64,000 nt of DNA from an uncultured Clostridia bacterium (GCA_947632025.1 CANRNN010000005.1:1-64000); one strand, 5' to 3'. Numbered from the stretch's first letter, positions 51,398 through 61,290 are shown. Numbers and translations are program-made. Notes: a model not told the origin generated them from the sequence alone.

Positions 51398-53761
51398 ATG
51401 TCACAAGGATCCAACAGCGTCCCCGCGTTTTCGGCGGAGGCGGCGGAGGCTATCGGAAACGCGGCTGCAATAGCGGGGCAGATGGGGCATACCTATGTAG
51501 GCTCGGAGCATTTGCTGTGCGCTCTGGCAAAAAATTCCGAAAGCGCCGCGGGAGTGCTTCTGGCGAGGGCGCAGGTGCGCTTCTGCGAGCTTATACTGCT
51601 TGTAAAAGACCGCGTGGGTATCGGAGAGAGCTTACAGCTTTCCGAAAGGGACTTTTCCCCGCGTCTGCGAAAGCTTCTTATGTCGGCGCGCTCTCTCGCC
51701 GCGGCAAGAGGGGACAATTTCGTCGGAACGGAGCATATCCTCACGGCTATCGTGACCGACCGCGACTGTACGGCGTTCGCGATATTGTCGGAGCAGGGAC
51801 AGGACCTTATCGGGCGGCTGTGCGGGAACGTGGGCGCAAAAGCTCCGATTCCGAGTGACAGCGCAAGGTCGTATGAACCGCCCGATTTTTCCGCTGCCGA
51901 AAAAGCTTCAAAGCTTCCGAAAAAGACCGCCGCTAAAGCGGAGCATAAAAAGGAATTCCCCATGCTCTCGAAATACGGCAGGGAACTTACCGAGGACGCA
52001 GGACGCGGGCTTCTCGACCCCGTCATAGGCAGAGAGCCTGAGATAGAACGTATGGTGCAGATACTTCTCCGCAGGACGAAAAACAATCCCTGCCTTATCG
52101 GCGACGCGGGCGTCGGAAAGACCGCCGTGGCGGAGGGCTTTTCCCAGCGCGTCGCGTCGGGGAACGTCCCGCCGGAGCTGTGCGGCAAGCGCGTGTTCGC
52201 CCTTGACCTTTCGTCCATGCTCGCGGGCGCAAAGTACCGCGGCGACTTCGAGGAGCGCCTCAGATCCGTCCTTGAGGAAGCTATGAACGACCCCGACGTT
52301 ATCCTGTTCATAGACGAGATCCATATGATAGTCGGAACAGGCGCGGCAGAGGGCGCCATTGACGCCGCCAGTATCTTAAAGCCGCTTCTTGCCAGAGGAA
52401 AACTCTGCCTTATCGGCGCGACGACCACAGATGAATACCGCCGCTTTATCGAAAAAGACAGCGCCCTCGAACGCAGGTTCCAGCCCATAAACGTCCCCGC
52501 TCCCGACGAGGAGGGCGCGGTGCGTATCCTTTACGGGCTTCGTCCGCGCCTTGAGGAGCATCATCACGCCATAATCACAGAATCCGCCATAAAAGCCGCC
52601 GTGACGCTTTCCGAACGCTATCTCAACGACCGCAGGCTTCCCGACAAGGCTATAGACCTTATCGACGAAGCCGCCGCAGCGGCAAGAGTTTCCGGTATCG
52701 AAAAAAATCCCCGCCCGTCGCTTTTGCGCACGGCAAAGGACAAGACCGCAGCACGGACGGTCGTGGACGAGGAGGACGTAGCCGCGGCTGTTTCACGAAT
52801 GACGGGTATCCCCGCCGACAAGCTCTCCGAGGACGAGAGCCGCCGCCTTTCGGAGCTTGAAGATCTCCTCACAAGCCGCGTGATAGGTCAGGAAAAGGCG
52901 GTATCTCTCGTCGCTAACGCCGTCCGGCGCGGACGCGCGGGACTTCGCGACCCGAACCGCCCCATAGGCTCTTTCCTGTTTCTCGGTCAGACGGGAGTGG
53001 GCAAAACTGCGCTTTCCCGCGCGCTTGCCGAGGGAGTTTACGGCGACCCGAAAAGGCTTATCCGCTTTGATATGTCGGAGTTTACGGAAGCCCATTCCGT
53101 CAGCAAGCTTATAGGCTCGCCGCCCGGCTATGTAGGCTATGAGGAACAGGGCAGGCTCGTAAAGGAAGTCCGCACCATGAGCTATTCCGTCGTGCTTTTC
53201 GACGAAATAGAAAAAGCTCACCCTGAGGTGCTGAACGTGCTTCTGCAGATACTTGAGGACGGAAAACTCACGGCTTCCGACGGCAGATGCGCCGATTTCC
53301 GCAACACGATAGTCATCATGACGGGAAATATAGGCGCACAGGCTCTGTCAAAGAACTTTGTCGGATTCGGAAGCACCAAAGGCGGAAGCTCCGACGTTAT
53401 GCGGGAGCTTAAAAACAGATTCCGTCCCGAACTCCTCGGAAGGATAGACAGCATTGTCGTGTTCGAGCGGCTTACTCCCGAAAATATGGAAAAAATATGC
53501 GTGAAAATGCTCGACAGCGTCGCTGAACGGGCAAAGACGCGGGGCATAGAGCTTTCTTTCGGAAAGTCCGCCGCCGGAGAGCTTTGCCGCAGCGTCCGCG
53601 GTGAGGACGCGGGCGCTCGTCCTCTTCGCGCAAGGATAACCTCCGAGATAGAGGATATGCTCTCCCTTCGGATAATTTCGGGAGAGCTCAGATCGGGCAG
53701 CCGTGCCGAGGTGGTCTTTGAGGACGGACGCTTTGAAGTCCGCCTTATGAACCGCCAGTAA
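51398..53761 (+). CDS. clpC: ATP-dependent Clp protease ATPase subunit ClpC
   Basis: ClpC unfolds proteins for ClpP. The 787-residue protein has an N-terminal repeat domain (1-145), a linker (145-185), and AAA domain 1 (Walker A GDAGVGKT, Walker B VILFIDEIH). A shortened middle region follows, where ClpC proteins usually carry a UVR/coiled-coil segment, and then AAA domain 2 (GQTGVGKT, VVLFDEIEK). The loop NFVGFGS gives a VGF tripeptide for ClpP docking. The absence of an obvious UVR motif may alter adaptor use. The gene stands alone; its stop directly abuts that of convergent spoIVB. Confidence 0.93.
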   Translation: MSQGSNSVPAFSAEAAEAIGNAAAIAGQMGHTYVGSEHLLCALAKNSESAAGVLLARAQVRFCELILLVKDRVGIGESLQLSERDFSPRLRKLLMSARSLAAARGDNFVGTEHILTAIVTDRDCTAFAILSEQGQDLIGRLCGNVGAKAPIPSDSARSYEPPDFSAAEKASKLPKKTAAKAEHKKEFPMLSKYGRELTEDAGRGLLDPVIGREPEIERMVQILLRRTKNNPCLIGDAGVGKTAVAEGFSQRVASGNVPPELCGKRVFALDLSSMLAGAKYRGDFEERLRSVLEEAMNDPDVILFIDEIHMIVGTGAAEGAIDAASILKPLLARGKLCLIGATTTDEYRRFIEKDSALERRFQPINVPAPDEEGAVRILYGLRPRLEEHHHAIITESAIKAAVTLSERYLNDRRLPDKAIDLIDEAAAAARVSGIEKNPRPSLLRTAKDKTAARTVVDEEDVAAAVSRMTGIPADKLSEDESRRLSELEDLLTSRVIGQEKAVSLVANAVRRGRAGLRDPNRPIGSFLFLGQTGVGKTALSRALAEGVYGDPKRLIRFDMSEFTEAHSVSKLIGSPPGYVGYEEQGRLVKEVRTMSYSVVLFDEIEKAHPEVLNVLLQILEDGKLTASDGRCADFRNTIVIMTGNIGAQALSKNFVGFGSTKGGSSDVMRELKNRFRPELLGRIDSIVVFERLTPENMEKICVKMLDSVAERAKTRGIELSFGKSAAGELCRSVRGEDAGARPLRARITSEIEDMLSLRIISGELRSGSRAEVVFEDGRFEVRLMNRQ

Positions 53762-54781
53762 CTACGCCGCGTCCTGACAGTGTTCGAGCATCGTCTGCGC
53801 GTAAACGGCATAGCCGCGCGTAGGGTCGTTTACAAGAACGTGCGTCACAGCGCCCGCAAGCCTGCCGTTTTGTATTATGGGGCTTCCGCTCATGCCGCGC
53901 ACTATGCCGCCTGTTTTTTCCAGAAGCTCGCTGTCGGTTATTCTTATCATCATGGATTTCGAGCCTTTGGGGTCAAGGGGATTCACGCGCTCTATTTCTA
54001 TGGAGTATTCGCGCGGCTCGCTCCCGTCAAGAGTTGTGAGGACGGTCGCCGCGCCGACTTTTATCTCATGACGGAAAGCCACGGGCATAGGCTCTCCCGC
54101 AAGGTCGGAAAGGTCGCAGGAAACCGTGCCGAAAATTCCCGTCGGAGAATTTTCCTTTATCTCGCCTATTTCCGATTCGGGAAGGATTATTCCGCAAAGC
54201 TCGCCCGCGCTGCCCTCGCGCCCTTTTACAACGTCGTATATCTCGGCGGCGGTTATCTCTCCCGAACCGAGCGGCACGGCGTCGCCGGTGGTAATGTCGC
54301 TTACCGCGTGTCCCAAGCCGCCGAATACGCCGCTTTCGGGGTCCAGAAACGTAAGCGTGCCTATCCCCGCCGCGCTGTCGCGCACCCATGCGCCTATTTT
54401 AAGGACGCCGTTTTCCATGGCGGGAGTACATTGTGTTGATATTTCCGCGCCGTCGCGCCTGAAAACGAGCGTCGTCACGCTCTCCGAAAGCTGTACCGCG
54501 TCGGACAGCTCCTCGTTGGTGGAAACCTCGCGCCCGTTCACGCATATTAGAACGTCGCCCTCTTTAAGACCCGCGCCCTTTGCGGGAGAATTATCCGAAA
54601 CGGATATCACCATCACCCCGTCCGAGCGCATTTTTATCCCGAACGGCTCTCCGCACGGAATGACGCTTGCACGCGTGTCCGCCGCGCCCGCCGCGTTAAG
54701 CGGAAGAAACGCAGGCACGGCGATACATACCGCAAACAGCCACGCGCAGGCTGATATTGCCTTGAAGGATCTGATATTCAT
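53762..54781 (-). CDS. spoIVB: SpoIVB-type serine peptidase (S55)
   Basis: SpoIVB is made in the forespore and cleaves SpoIVFA to activate sigma-K in the mother cell. The 339-residue protein has an N-terminal membrane anchor (about 7-32), a PDZ domain (about 50-115, VSDNSPAKGAGLKEGDVLICVNG) and an S55 peptidase domain with GGLGHAVSD (His) and RGMSGSPIIQNG (Ser). It implies the organism can sporulate or descends from sporulating bacteria. The start at 54781 follows AAGGAG; a 65-residue upstream extension is AT-rich leader and is rejected. Confidence 0.93.
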   Translation of the reverse strand: MNIRSFKAISACAWLFAVCIAVPAFLPLNAAGAADTRASVIPCGEPFGIKMRSDGVMVISVSDNSPAKGAGLKEGDVLICVNGREVSTNEELSDAVQLSESVTTLVFRRDGAEISTQCTPAMENGVLKIGAWVRDSAAGIGTLTFLDPESGVFGGLGHAVSDITTGDAVPLGSGEITAAEIYDVVKGREGSAGELCGIILPESEIGEIKENSPTGIFGTVSCDLSDLAGEPMPVAFRHEIKVGAATVLTTLDGSEPREYSIEIERVNPLDPKGSKSMMIRITDSELLEKTGGIVRGMSGSPIIQNGRLAGAVTHVLVNDPTRGYAVYAQTMLEHCQDAA

Positions 54782-54969
54782 ATTCTGCTCCTTAAATTGA
54801 AAATTTGATTGGAAAGATCTGAGCGGCTTTCTCCGCTCCCGAATATTTTTCACCGACGCGGGTCGATTATGTTTTGAAATAATCGGCTGACGAGAGCGTT
54901 TGATTTTGGCGGAAATTTTCCCGTATCCCCGCGTTGACCGCGAAATTTCGGAATCGGACGTAAACCCCC

Positions 54970-54998
54970 TTGACAATTGCGGAAAAAAGAGGTATAAT
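54970..54998 (+). promoter_or_regulatory. Promoter upstream of rnj
   Basis: Full-consensus TTGACA (54970-54975) and TATAAT (54993-54998), 17-nt spacer. The start would be near 55005, about 400 nt before the rnj start codon. The segment 54782-54969 shows no gene. Confidence 0.82.
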
Positions 54999-55004
54999 AA
55001 TTAT

Positions 55005-55403
55005 ATGTATTTTCCGAAATTGGTTTTTTTCGGAATGTTAAACGTAATTTTTTCATGCCGCTTCGTTTGGCGGAATTTTTTGGAATTTGCGGACGCCGTC
55101 CGTAATCTGTAAGGAATTTGCGGACATCGTCCGTTTTATAAAGGTATAATTTAATATTTAACGTTCGGAGAAGCGCGAAATATATCACCTTGACTTAATT
55201 TTTGCTCAAAAATAACCGAATATAGGTGTAAAAAAACGGAAATTTTCGCGGCACGGAATTTTGGCGGGATTTTCCTCACGCTCGCTTCTACGGATCGGAA
55301 ACAGAACGAGAATTTCTATATTCTGCGCCGCGCCGTGTGTATTTCACGGCGGGAAGGTCATGTATGCTTTTGTTTTCATTCTGTTTTCGGGAAAGGAAAT
55401 CAT
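55005..55403 (+). ncRNA. Long structured 5' leader of rnj
   Basis: The leader contains CCGAAA/TTTCGG (about 55013-55033). Two tandem near-copies of a GGAATTTGCGGAC-NNC-GTCCG unit follow (about 55080-55135), each forming a 5-bp hairpin with a triplet loop (GCC and ATC). Nearer the gene is CGCCGTG/CACGGCG (55331-55351). A second TATAAT at about 55144 has no good -35. No known riboswitch was recognised. An autoregulatory role for RNase J is inferred by analogy with RNase E. Confidence 0.5.
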
Positions 55404-57380
55404 ATGGGATTATTAGGCAACAACAGAAGCATCTACGAAAGAGTAAGAAATGAAAACAAATCCGCGGGTACGGGTACAACAAGTCAGAGTGCGGGCACAG
55501 GAACAGGTACGGGCACAGGTTCCGGTACGGGTTCGGGTACAGGCACGGGCACGGCGAGAAGTTTCACGCCGCCGCCGAAAACTTACCGCAAGCCGGGGAC
55601 TCCTGTGCTGAACAGCACGCGGCAGGCTATGGAAAGAGCCGCCGCAAAACCTCCGGCGGAAAAACGTCCCGTGCTGGGAAGAGGTCCGCGTCCCGTTCAG
55701 ACACATCAGCCGCAGAGAAGAAGCTCCCCCGTGAGGTTCTGTGCGCTCGGCGGTCTGAACGAAATAGGAAAAAACCTGTATGTATACGAGTTCGCGAACG
55801 ATATGTTCATAGTCGACTGCGGACTGGCGTTCCCCGACGAGGAAATGCCGGGAGTAGACCTCGTCGTTCCCGATTTCTCTTATCTCGAAAAAAACCGCGA
55901 CCGTTTCAGAGGAATAATTATCACGCACGGTCACGAGGATCATATCGGCGCGCTTCCGTATCTGCTGAAAAAAGTAAACGTCCCGATATACGGCACGCGC
56001 CTTACGCTCGGTCTTGTAGAGGGAAAACTTAAAGAACACGGACTGCTCTCGCAGGCTTCCCTCAACGTCGTAGAACCGCGCCAGAACGTCAGAATGGGCT
56101 GTATGTCGGTCGAGTTTATCCGCGTAAATCACTCCATACCCGATTCCTGCGCACTGGCAATTCACACGCCGGCGGGAGTTATCGTCCATACGGGGGATTT
56201 CAAAGTCGACTATACGCCTATCGAGGGCGGGATAATCGACCTCGCAAGATTCGGAGAGCTCGGCAACAGGGGCGTTCTCGCCCTTATGAGCGAATCGACG
56301 AACGTCGAGCGCCCCGGCTATACCAAAAGCGAACGCTCCGTCGGCGAGAGCTTCGAGGGTCTTTTCGCCAGAGCCGAGGGAAAACGTATCATAATCGCGA
56401 CATTTTCCAGTAATATCCACAGGATACAGCAGATAATAAATCAAGCCGTACAGCACGGCAGACACGTTGCCGTTTCGGGAAGAAGTATGACAAACGTCAT
56501 AGCAAAGGCAGTGGAGCTGAATTATATCCGCGTGCCCGACGGTACTCTTATAGATATCGAGGACGTGAATAAATATCAGCCCGAAGAGCTTGTTATAGCG
56601 ACAACAGGTTCTCAGGGCGAGCCGCTTTCGGCGCTTTCGAGAATGTCCAGCGGCGACCACAGACAAGTCACCATCACCCCCAACGACTTTATCATCATCT
56701 CCGCAAACCCCATTCCCGGAAACGAAAAGTTCGTCACAAAAGTCGTGAACGAGCTTATGAAACAGGGCGCGGAGGTCATCTACGAAAGTATGTACGAGGT
56801 ACACGTTTCGGGACACGCCTGCCAGGAAGAGCTGAAAATGATGATCTCGCTTACAAAGCCGAAGTTTTTCGTGCCTATACACGGCGAGTACAAGCACCTT
56901 AAAAAACACGCGAAACTCGCGGTGGGTATGGGTATCCCCGAAGAAAATACGTTCGTGGCAGACCTTGGAGATGTGCTTGAAACAGACGGCGTAAATATGA
57001 AGTTCGCAGGGACAGTGCCGTCGGGAAAGGTCATGGTGGACGGCTTCGGCGTGGGCGACGTGGGCAGCGTCGTGCTGCGCGACAGAAAACATCTCGCGGA
57101 GGACGGCGTTATGATAGTCGTCGCGACCATAGAACGCGAAAGCGGACGTGTCATAGCAGGTCCGGATATAGTGTCGCGCGGATTCGTCTACGTCCGCGAG
57201 AGCGAGGAGCTTCTCGACGACGCAAAGCAGCTTATGCGTCAGGTGATAGACGACTGCATAGACCGCGGCGTGCGCGAGTGGGGAAACCTTAAATCCGCAA
57301 TGCGCGACGAGCTTTCGGAATTTATATACAAGGAAACCAAAAGAAGCCCGATGATACTCCCCATTATCATGGAGGTCTGA
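55404..57380 (+). CDS. rnj: Ribonuclease J
   Basis: RNase J is a metallo-beta-lactamase/beta-CASP nuclease acting as endonuclease and 5'-3' exonuclease in mRNA decay. The 658-residue protein has the core motifs HGHEDHIGALPY (near 174), HTGDFK and SGHA. Its N-terminus, about 110 residues longer than usual, contains a TG/SG dipeptide repeat (about 22-50) and a Pro/Arg-rich stretch before the catalytic domain begins at VRFCALGGLNEIGKN. The ATG at 55404 follows AAAGGAAA. It heads the gdpP-rplI-dnaB-tilS run. Confidence 0.95.
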   Translation: MGLLGNNRSIYERVRNENKSAGTGTTSQSAGTGTGTGTGSGTGSGTGTGTARSFTPPPKTYRKPGTPVLNSTRQAMERAAAKPPAEKRPVLGRGPRPVQTHQPQRRSSPVRFCALGGLNEIGKNLYVYEFANDMFIVDCGLAFPDEEMPGVDLVVPDFSYLEKNRDRFRGIIITHGHEDHIGALPYLLKKVNVPIYGTRLTLGLVEGKLKEHGLLSQASLNVVEPRQNVRMGCMSVEFIRVNHSIPDSCALAIHTPAGVIVHTGDFKVDYTPIEGGIIDLARFGELGNRGVLALMSESTNVERPGYTKSERSVGESFEGLFARAEGKRIIIATFSSNIHRIQQIINQAVQHGRHVAVSGRSMTNVIAKAVELNYIRVPDGTLIDIEDVNKYQPEELVIATTGSQGEPLSALSRMSSGDHRQVTITPNDFIIISANPIPGNEKFVTKVVNELMKQGAEVIYESMYEVHVSGHACQEELKMMISLTKPKFFVPIHGEYKHLKKHAKLAVGMGIPEENTFVADLGDVLETDGVNMKFAGTVPSGKVMVDGFGVGDVGSVVLRDRKHLAEDGVMIVVATIERESGRVIAGPDIVSRGFVYVRESEELLDDAKQLMRQVIDDCIDRGVREWGNLKSAMRDELSEFIYKETKRSPMILPIIMEV

Positions 57381-57411
57381 TATTTTCGGCAAAAAAAGGA
57401 GCTGAGGCGGT

Positions 57412-59460
57412 TTGAGAAATTTCTATAAAAGCAATATGCTTCTCGCGGCAATATGTGTGCTTATAGTTATGCTTATCGCGATAGACGTTTACGTTTTCAA
57501 AAGCGAGCCGCTCATCTTCTGGATAACTTTGCCTGTTATGCTGGGAGTTTCGGGACTGGCTCTCGGAAAACTTATGCAGATACGGCAGAACGAGTACTGG
57601 TATTTCGACCAGCTCTCGGAGGAGATACGCGGCACGGATTCAATGTCGCTTATCAGCTTTCCGCTGCCTATCTGCGTCATAGACGGCGACCGCTCGATAA
57701 TCTGGAGCAACGAGGAGTTCAACAAGAATTTCTTCCGCCCCGACGAGGACGACTGCTCCATAGACAGAATAACCGATATGCCCGCCGAGCTTTTCGGCGC
57801 GGAGGGCAGAGAGCTGGGCTTCAACGACAGGTGGTTCAGGGTCTACGCCGTTTCCCACGAATATACCGTAAACGACAGAATAACCGGCAGACAGAACAAT
57901 GACGACGGCTCTGAGAAAATAACAATGCTCATTTTCCGCGAGATAACCGAGCTTAAAAATCTCCGCGCGACCTACGAAAACTCAAAGCCCGTCGTAATGA
58001 TAGTGGTAGTCGACAATTACGAAGAGCTGCTTTCGGGAGCAAAGGAAAGCGAGCGCGCCACCGTCACCATTCAGGTAGACCGCCTTATAGAGGAATATTT
58101 CGCCGATAAAAAGGCAGTTATGAAAAAAATAACCGGCGATAAATTTCTGATAGTCCTCGAACAGCAGTATCTGCTGAAAATGATAAACGAAGAAAAAATG
58201 GCGCTCATAAATATGGCGCACGAAATAAAGGTAAACGAGAAAAATCCCGTGACGCTGTCAATAGGCGTGGGAACGACAGCCGAAACCCTCGCGGAGGGAG
58301 AGCGCTTCGCAAGCGAAATGCTGGTAAAGGCTCTCGAACGCGGCGGCGATCAGGCTCTCGTGAAAACGCCCAACGGCTTCGACGCTTTCGGCGCGGTATC
58401 CCCCGGAAAGGAACGCACCGGAAAGGTTAAGATACGTCTTGCGGCAGAGGAAATAAAGACCCTTATCGGAAAGGCGGATACCGTCTACATAATGGGTCAC
58501 AGCTTCGGCGATTACGACAGCGCGGGGTCTGCGATAGGACTTACCTGCGCTATCAGAAGACTGGGCGTTCCGGCATATACCGTGGCGAGATTCCGCGACA
58601 GCTCCAAAACTAACGCAAAGGCTCTTTTCGACAGATTCGCGGATTACGACCCGCCCGTCGCGATAGAGCCCGATGAAGCAAAGCAGTTCTTTACGGACAG
58701 GTCCGTGCTTATGATAGTCGATACCCATATCCTCAAAAAACTGGAGGATAAGGAGCTTTACGAGCGGGCAAACAAAAGCAGCGTCGTGATAATCGACCAC
58801 CACCGCCTGAGCGCGGGCGCGATAACCGAATTCGGCGTGCGCTGTCAGGAAAGCAACGCGTCGTCCGCGTCAGAGCTTGTCACGGAGCTTGTACAGTATT
58901 TCAGCCCGAACGTCCTGCTGAGGTCTTTGGAAGCAGAAGCGCTTCTGGCGGGAATAACACTGGATACAAAAGATTTTGTAATGCGTTCGGGAGTGTCAAC
59001 GTTCGAGGCGGCGGCGTATCTCAAGAAAATAGGAGCGGATACCATCGCCGTAAAGAAGCTGTTCGACACCACTATCGAAAATAAACTCAAAAAGTCGCAG
59101 ATAATCTCCTCGGCGCAGCTTTACAGAGCGCGCTGCGCCATAGCGGTAGTAAATGAAAGCTTTACGGACGTGCGCGTGGTATGCTCGCAGGCGGCGGACG
59201 AAATGCTGTATATAAGAAACGTCGACGCGTCGTTTACGGTATACCCTATCGAGAACGGCTGGGGCATTTCGGCACGTTCGCTCGGAAAAATAAACGTTCA
59301 GGTGATAATGGAAAAACTCGGCAACAAGCTCGACGACGGCGGCGGTCACCAGTCAATGGCAGGAGCGCAGCTGTATGAAATGACACAGGAAGATGTGGTA
59401 AACAGACTTCACTCGGTAATAGACGAATACTTCACGTCCACACCGGAGGACAAAAAATAA
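57412..59460 (+). CDS. gdpP: Cyclic-di-AMP phosphodiesterase GdpP
   Basis: GdpP degrades c-di-AMP and so controls osmolyte uptake and wall homeostasis. The 682-residue protein has two N-terminal membrane helices (8-55), a PAS-like domain (about 75-180), a degenerate GGDEF (about 180-325), and DHH/DHHA1 domains (345-680). The metal sites HSFGDYDSAG (near 362), VDTH and IDHH and the late GGGHQSMAGA are all intact. The start is TTG at 57412 after AAGGAG; no ATG fits better. It lies 31 nt after rnj and 18 nt before rplI. Confidence 0.95.
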   Translation: MRNFYKSNMLLAAICVLIVMLIAIDVYVFKSEPLIFWITLPVMLGVSGLALGKLMQIRQNEYWYFDQLSEEIRGTDSMSLISFPLPICVIDGDRSIIWSNEEFNKNFFRPDEDDCSIDRITDMPAELFGAEGRELGFNDRWFRVYAVSHEYTVNDRITGRQNNDDGSEKITMLIFREITELKNLRATYENSKPVVMIVVVDNYEELLSGAKESERATVTIQVDRLIEEYFADKKAVMKKITGDKFLIVLEQQYLLKMINEEKMALINMAHEIKVNEKNPVTLSIGVGTTAETLAEGERFASEMLVKALERGGDQALVKTPNGFDAFGAVSPGKERTGKVKIRLAAEEIKTLIGKADTVYIMGHSFGDYDSAGSAIGLTCAIRRLGVPAYTVARFRDSSKTNAKALFDRFADYDPPVAIEPDEAKQFFTDRSVLMIVDTHILKKLEDKELYERANKSSVVIIDHHRLSAGAITEFGVRCQESNASSASELVTELVQYFSPNVLLRSLEAEALLAGITLDTKDFVMRSGVSTFEAAAYLKKIGADTIAVKKLFDTTIENKLKKSQIISSAQLYRARCAIAVVNESFTDVRVVCSQAADEMLYIRNVDASFTVYPIENGWGISARSLGKINVQVIMEKLGNKLDDGGGHQSMAGAQLYEMTQEDVVNRLHSVIDEYFTSTPEDKK

Positions 59461-59478
59461 ACAGCGGAGGAAAAAATA

Positions 59479-59928
59479 ATGAAAGTGATTCTTCTTCAGG
59501 ATGTTAAAGGAACAGGCTCAAAGGGCGAGATAAAGGAGGTAAAGGACGGCTATGCCGTGAACTTCCTTATCAAGAAAGGTCTTGCACAGGAGGCAACACC
59601 TCAGAACCTCAACCTGCTTCAGGGACAGAAAGACAGCGCACAGCACAAAATAGACGTCGAAAGACAAAACGCAAAGGATACAGCAGAAAAGCTGGAGGGA
59701 AAAACTATAGTCGTGTCCGCAAAGGCAGGTCAGAACGGCAGGCTTTTCGGCACGGTGACTTCAAAAGAGGTCGCGTCGGCAATAAAGCGTGACCTCGGTC
59801 TGGATATAGATAAAAAGAAGATAAATATAGCCATGAAAATTGAGGGCTTCGGCGATTTCGCAGCGGAAGCGCGGCTCTACGCGGGAGTTTCGGCAAAATT
59901 CAAGGTATCGGTCAAGGAAGAGGTATAA
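59479..59928 (+). CDS. rplI: 50S ribosomal protein L9
   Basis: The 149-residue protein is a normal L9. The N-terminal domain [21 protein letters not shown] and [13 protein letters not shown] bind 23S rRNA. A long connecting helix follows (about 41-75), then the C-terminal domain with [12 protein letters not shown]. Its stop overlaps the dnaB start (TAATG). The gdpP-rplI-dnaB order is conserved across many Firmicutes and supports all three calls. Confidence 0.98.
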   Translation: MKVILLQDVKGTGSKGEIKEVKDGYAVNFLIKKGLAQEATPQNLNLLQGQKDSAQHKIDVERQNAKDTAEKLEGKTIVVSAKAGQNGRLFGTVTSKEVASAIKRDLGLDIDKKKINIAMKIEGFGDFAAEARLYAGVSAKFKVSVKEEV

Positions 59929-61289
59929 TGGCAGACAACGAATTGACAGGAGTGCATATGCCGTTCAGTCAGGAGGCTGAGGAATCAGTCATCGGCGCTG
60001 TCATAAGCGACGACAGCGTTCTGGGCGACGTAATTCAGATGCTTCACGCGGAGCATTTCTATATTGAGGTATACCGCGGAATATACGAGATATTATCGTC
60101 AATGTTTATGGCTTCCGATAAAATAGATATAGTCACAGTAAAGGAAGCCTGTATGCGTCACGGCGTTTTCAAGACCGACGGCGACGCGAATGTTTGTCTT
60201 GTAAACGCCGTAAACCGTGTTCCGAGCATTTCGGGAGCAACGGTCTACGCAAATATCATTGTCGAGAAGTATATCCTGCGCAGCCTTCTGCTCGCTTCAC
60301 ATAAGATAATCGAAACTATAAACTCCGACCAGCCCGCCGATAAGATAGTCGATTTCGCGGAACAGCAGATATACGATATTCGGGCAGGCATCGAGAACAG
60401 GTCGCTGACGCCCATAAGCGGCATAGCCTACGGTCAGCTTATGGCTTTGCAGGAGCTTGCCGAGCAGTCCGCCCGCAACGGCGGAAAGCCCGTTATGACG
60501 GGACTTTCCACGGGATATACCGAGCTTGACAGAAGGATATTCGGACTGAACAAGACCGACCTTATCATTCTGGCGGCGCGTCCGGGTATGGGAAAAACTT
60601 CATTCGCCATGAATATCGCCGTGAATGCCGCAAAGCTCCACCGCGACAAGGCAGTATGTATTTTCAGTCTGGAAATGTCCAAGGAGCAGCTGGTTTCGCG
60701 TATGATATGCAGCGAGGGACAGGTTTCCTCCGATGTTATGAAAACAGGACGCGTGCCGATAAACGACTGGGAAAAAATAACCACCGCGACCGCTATCCTT
60801 ACACAGCTGAATATCATGATAGACGATACCCCCGCGTGCAATATCATGGGGATAAAGTCAAAGCTCCGCCGCGTAAACAATCTGGGGCTGGTAATAATAG
60901 ATTATCTGCAGCTTATGACGTCGTCAAATAACTATAACGGAAACCGTGTGGCTGAAATTTCGGAAATCACCAGAAATCTGAAAATTATGGCGAAAGAGCT
61001 TAACGTCCCGGTTATAGCGCTCTCGCAGCTCGCCAGAGGCACCGAGCAGCGCGAGGATAAACGCCCGCTGCTCTCCGACCTGAGAGATTCCGGCTCTATC
61101 GAGCAGGACGCGGATATTGTAATGTTCCTCTACAGAAATTCATATTATCAGAAGGACGACCCCAACCAGAACCTCTGCGAGTGCATAGTCGCCAAAAACC
61201 GTCACGGAGAGGTCGGAACGGCATACCTCGGCTGGTTCAGCGAATATACGAAGTTTATGAATATCGACTATAAGGTAAAAGGTGCGTAA
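59928..61289 (+). CDS. dnaB: Replicative DNA helicase DnaB
   Basis: DnaB (DnaC of B. subtilis) unwinds DNA at the fork and binds DnaG. The 453 residues show the N-terminal helical domain (PFSQEAEESVIGAVI) and a RecA-like domain with Walker A ARPGMGKTS (about 218-226), VIIDYLQLM (Walker B), and LSDLRDSGSIEQDAD with the arginine finger region. It overlaps rplI by one base and ends within the ribosome-binding region of tilS. The primase it partners with is also in this window (about 12.4-14.1 kb). Confidence 0.97.
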   Translation: MADNELTGVHMPFSQEAEESVIGAVISDDSVLGDVIQMLHAEHFYIEVYRGIYEILSSMFMASDKIDIVTVKEACMRHGVFKTDGDANVCLVNAVNRVPSISGATVYANIIVEKYILRSLLLASHKIIETINSDQPADKIVDFAEQQIYDIRAGIENRSLTPISGIAYGQLMALQELAEQSARNGGKPVMTGLSTGYTELDRRIFGLNKTDLIILAARPGMGKTSFAMNIAVNAAKLHRDKAVCIFSLEMSKEQLVSRMICSEGQVSSDVMKTGRVPINDWEKITTATAILTQLNIMIDDTPACNIMGIKSKLRRVNNLGLVIIDYLQLMTSSNNYNGNRVAEISEITRNLKIMAKELNVPVIALSQLARGTEQREDKRPLLSDLRDSGSIEQDADIVMFLYRNSYYQKDDPNQNLCECIVAKNRHGEVGTAYLGWFSEYTKFMNIDYKVKGA

Positions 61290-61290
61290 A

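Noticed and set aside
54850-55188. 112-residue minus-strand frame upstream of rnj
   Set aside because: Runs through promoter and hairpin repeats, with no ribosome site or family features.
55413-57392. 659-residue open frame opposite rnj
   Set aside because: It is antisense to a clear RNase J and results from its codon bias; no recognisable domains.
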